A stretch of 64,000 bases of DNA, taken from assembly GCA_037074705.1 (NCBI GenBank), contig CM073592.1:57649129-57713128 (forward strand). The letters are read 5' to 3'. Source of the DNA: Zhengitettix transpicula. Lineage: Eukaryota; Arthropoda; Insecta; Orthoptera; Tetrigidae. Positions 63,101 through 64,000 of this stretch are shown piece after piece (the stretch's first letter is position 1; every line of letters starts with the position of its first letter). A model generated the notes under the pieces. That model saw only the letters and a list, made by a program, of their open reading frames with translations, was not told the DNA's origin and made no database searches. Made by a program: the position numbers and the translations under genes.

Positions 63101-64000
63101 ATTATTAAATTTCCGCTTTTCAATTTATTCTTCAACGTTGAAAGGGTACACAAACTTTTTTGTAGGTGTAAAAACGTGACGACGTATTCTGATCTTCAAT
63201 ATTTGTCCAGTACAAAAAATTGTGGCTGCCATACAGTTTTTAAAATTTAAAATAAATATTGTTCAGATTGATTTATCGAGCACTCGAAGGAAACATGCGT
63301 AAGTTAATTATTAAATAATTTGAAAATGTAGAAGAAATAGAAATACACTTTTTACCCTGTCAAAAAATATTTCGAGTGAAAAAAGTCCAATTCCACACAG
63401 GGGTGTAATGGATTGCTTATATGTGGAGAACTGCCATTAATTTATTTCGTACAAAGTAATGCAACTGTTTTCAATTAAAAGAAAACCTATACATATAAAA
63501 TTAGCGTATTAAAATAAATAAACTTGTCATGAATTATTCCATACAATTAAATATGTTAGGATTGTTTCAATCGCGGAAATATAATCAAGTAGCATATATC
63601 CACGATAACCTGAACGTAATTAAATTGCGCGTCATATGCAGTTGTATTTTGAAAAGTAATCTAACAGGATTTTAAAACAAGACTACAAAGCAAGAGCTAA
63701 CATCCTATCTTGTATGCATGAAAAGCTAACAGTTTCATGTTATTTAATATCGAATAATAAAGTTTGTACCGTTACAGACTCCACGCTTTGCCCGCTCGGG
63801 CTCCGAATAATTTAGAATAATGGATATTCAGAGAGAAATCCGAAAGAAGTAATTTAAAACGTAGAATTATTACAAAAAATATTGTGAAGAATGGAAGGTG
63901 GGAACGTATATTATTCCTGAAAAATGAATACAGCGAGATTTATAAACTGTGTTAAATGTACATACAACGTTGGCGAGAAAAAAATAGACGATGAAGGTGT
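60151..64000. other. AT-rich non-coding stretch to the window end
   Basis: No gene, RNA or shared repeat could be supported. The longest frame (61722-62039, 105 codons, plus) crosses AT-rich sequence and has no recognised domain. The window ends inside this stretch. Confidence 0.55.

Overview
This window looks like non-coding DNA from a large, repeat-rich, AT-rich animal genome, most likely an insect. By eye GC is roughly one third. The evidence is two decayed LINE reverse-transcriptase fragments of the Jockey type, tRNA-derived SINEs, several families of short inverted-repeat elements and simple repeats, with no intact host gene. A hemimetabolous insect with a big genome (for example a cockroach or termite) would fit, but the order is inferred from general repeat character and not proven. 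I see no rRNA, no CRISPR, no operon and no bacterial signal. No open frame outside the LINEs resembles a protein family I recognise, and the longest is 150 codons, which is unremarkable in 64 kb. The window could be intergenic or lie inside a very long intron.

Layout. 1-14.3 kb is the densest repeat region: four copies of a family called R1 here (2.87, 8.6, 10.3 and 14.2 kb), a broken Jockey-type LINE on the minus strand (4.2-5.7 kb) and a second LINE 3' fragment (12.8-13.2 kb). From 14.3 to 34.7 kb there is mostly unremarkable AT-rich sequence with a foldback element at 18.9 kb, a SINE tail at 17.3 kb, a tRNA-like SINE head at 30.3 kb, an AT-cored hairpin element at 32.5 kb and a CTAT microsatellite at 34.5 kb. 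From 34.7 to 57 kb lie four more foldback copies (34.7, 52.8, 54.1, 56.2 kb), a complete SINE with a 12-bp target duplication (49.2 kb) and an inverted R1 copy (50.7 kb). A 775-bp element with internal tandem units sits at 59.4-60.15 kb. The rest is AT-rich with no feature I can support.

Among the repeats, short GC-rich blocks of about 150-400 bp stand out (for example 20.4, 22.1, 34.0, 36.3, 41.2, 46.3 and 49.7 kb). They are not copies of each other, so they are candidates for conserved non-coding elements or unrecognised exons. No comparison was available to test this.

The most interesting signal is a motif with the core layout of a hammerhead ribozyme (CTGANGA, a short hairpin, GAAAC, then GTTGTG). 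It occurs in an 86-bp insertion inside the LINE and repeatedly in the arms of the foldback family, with partly compensated changes in the hairpin. Stem I and the cleavage site are not evident, so ribozyme activity is a hypothesis only.
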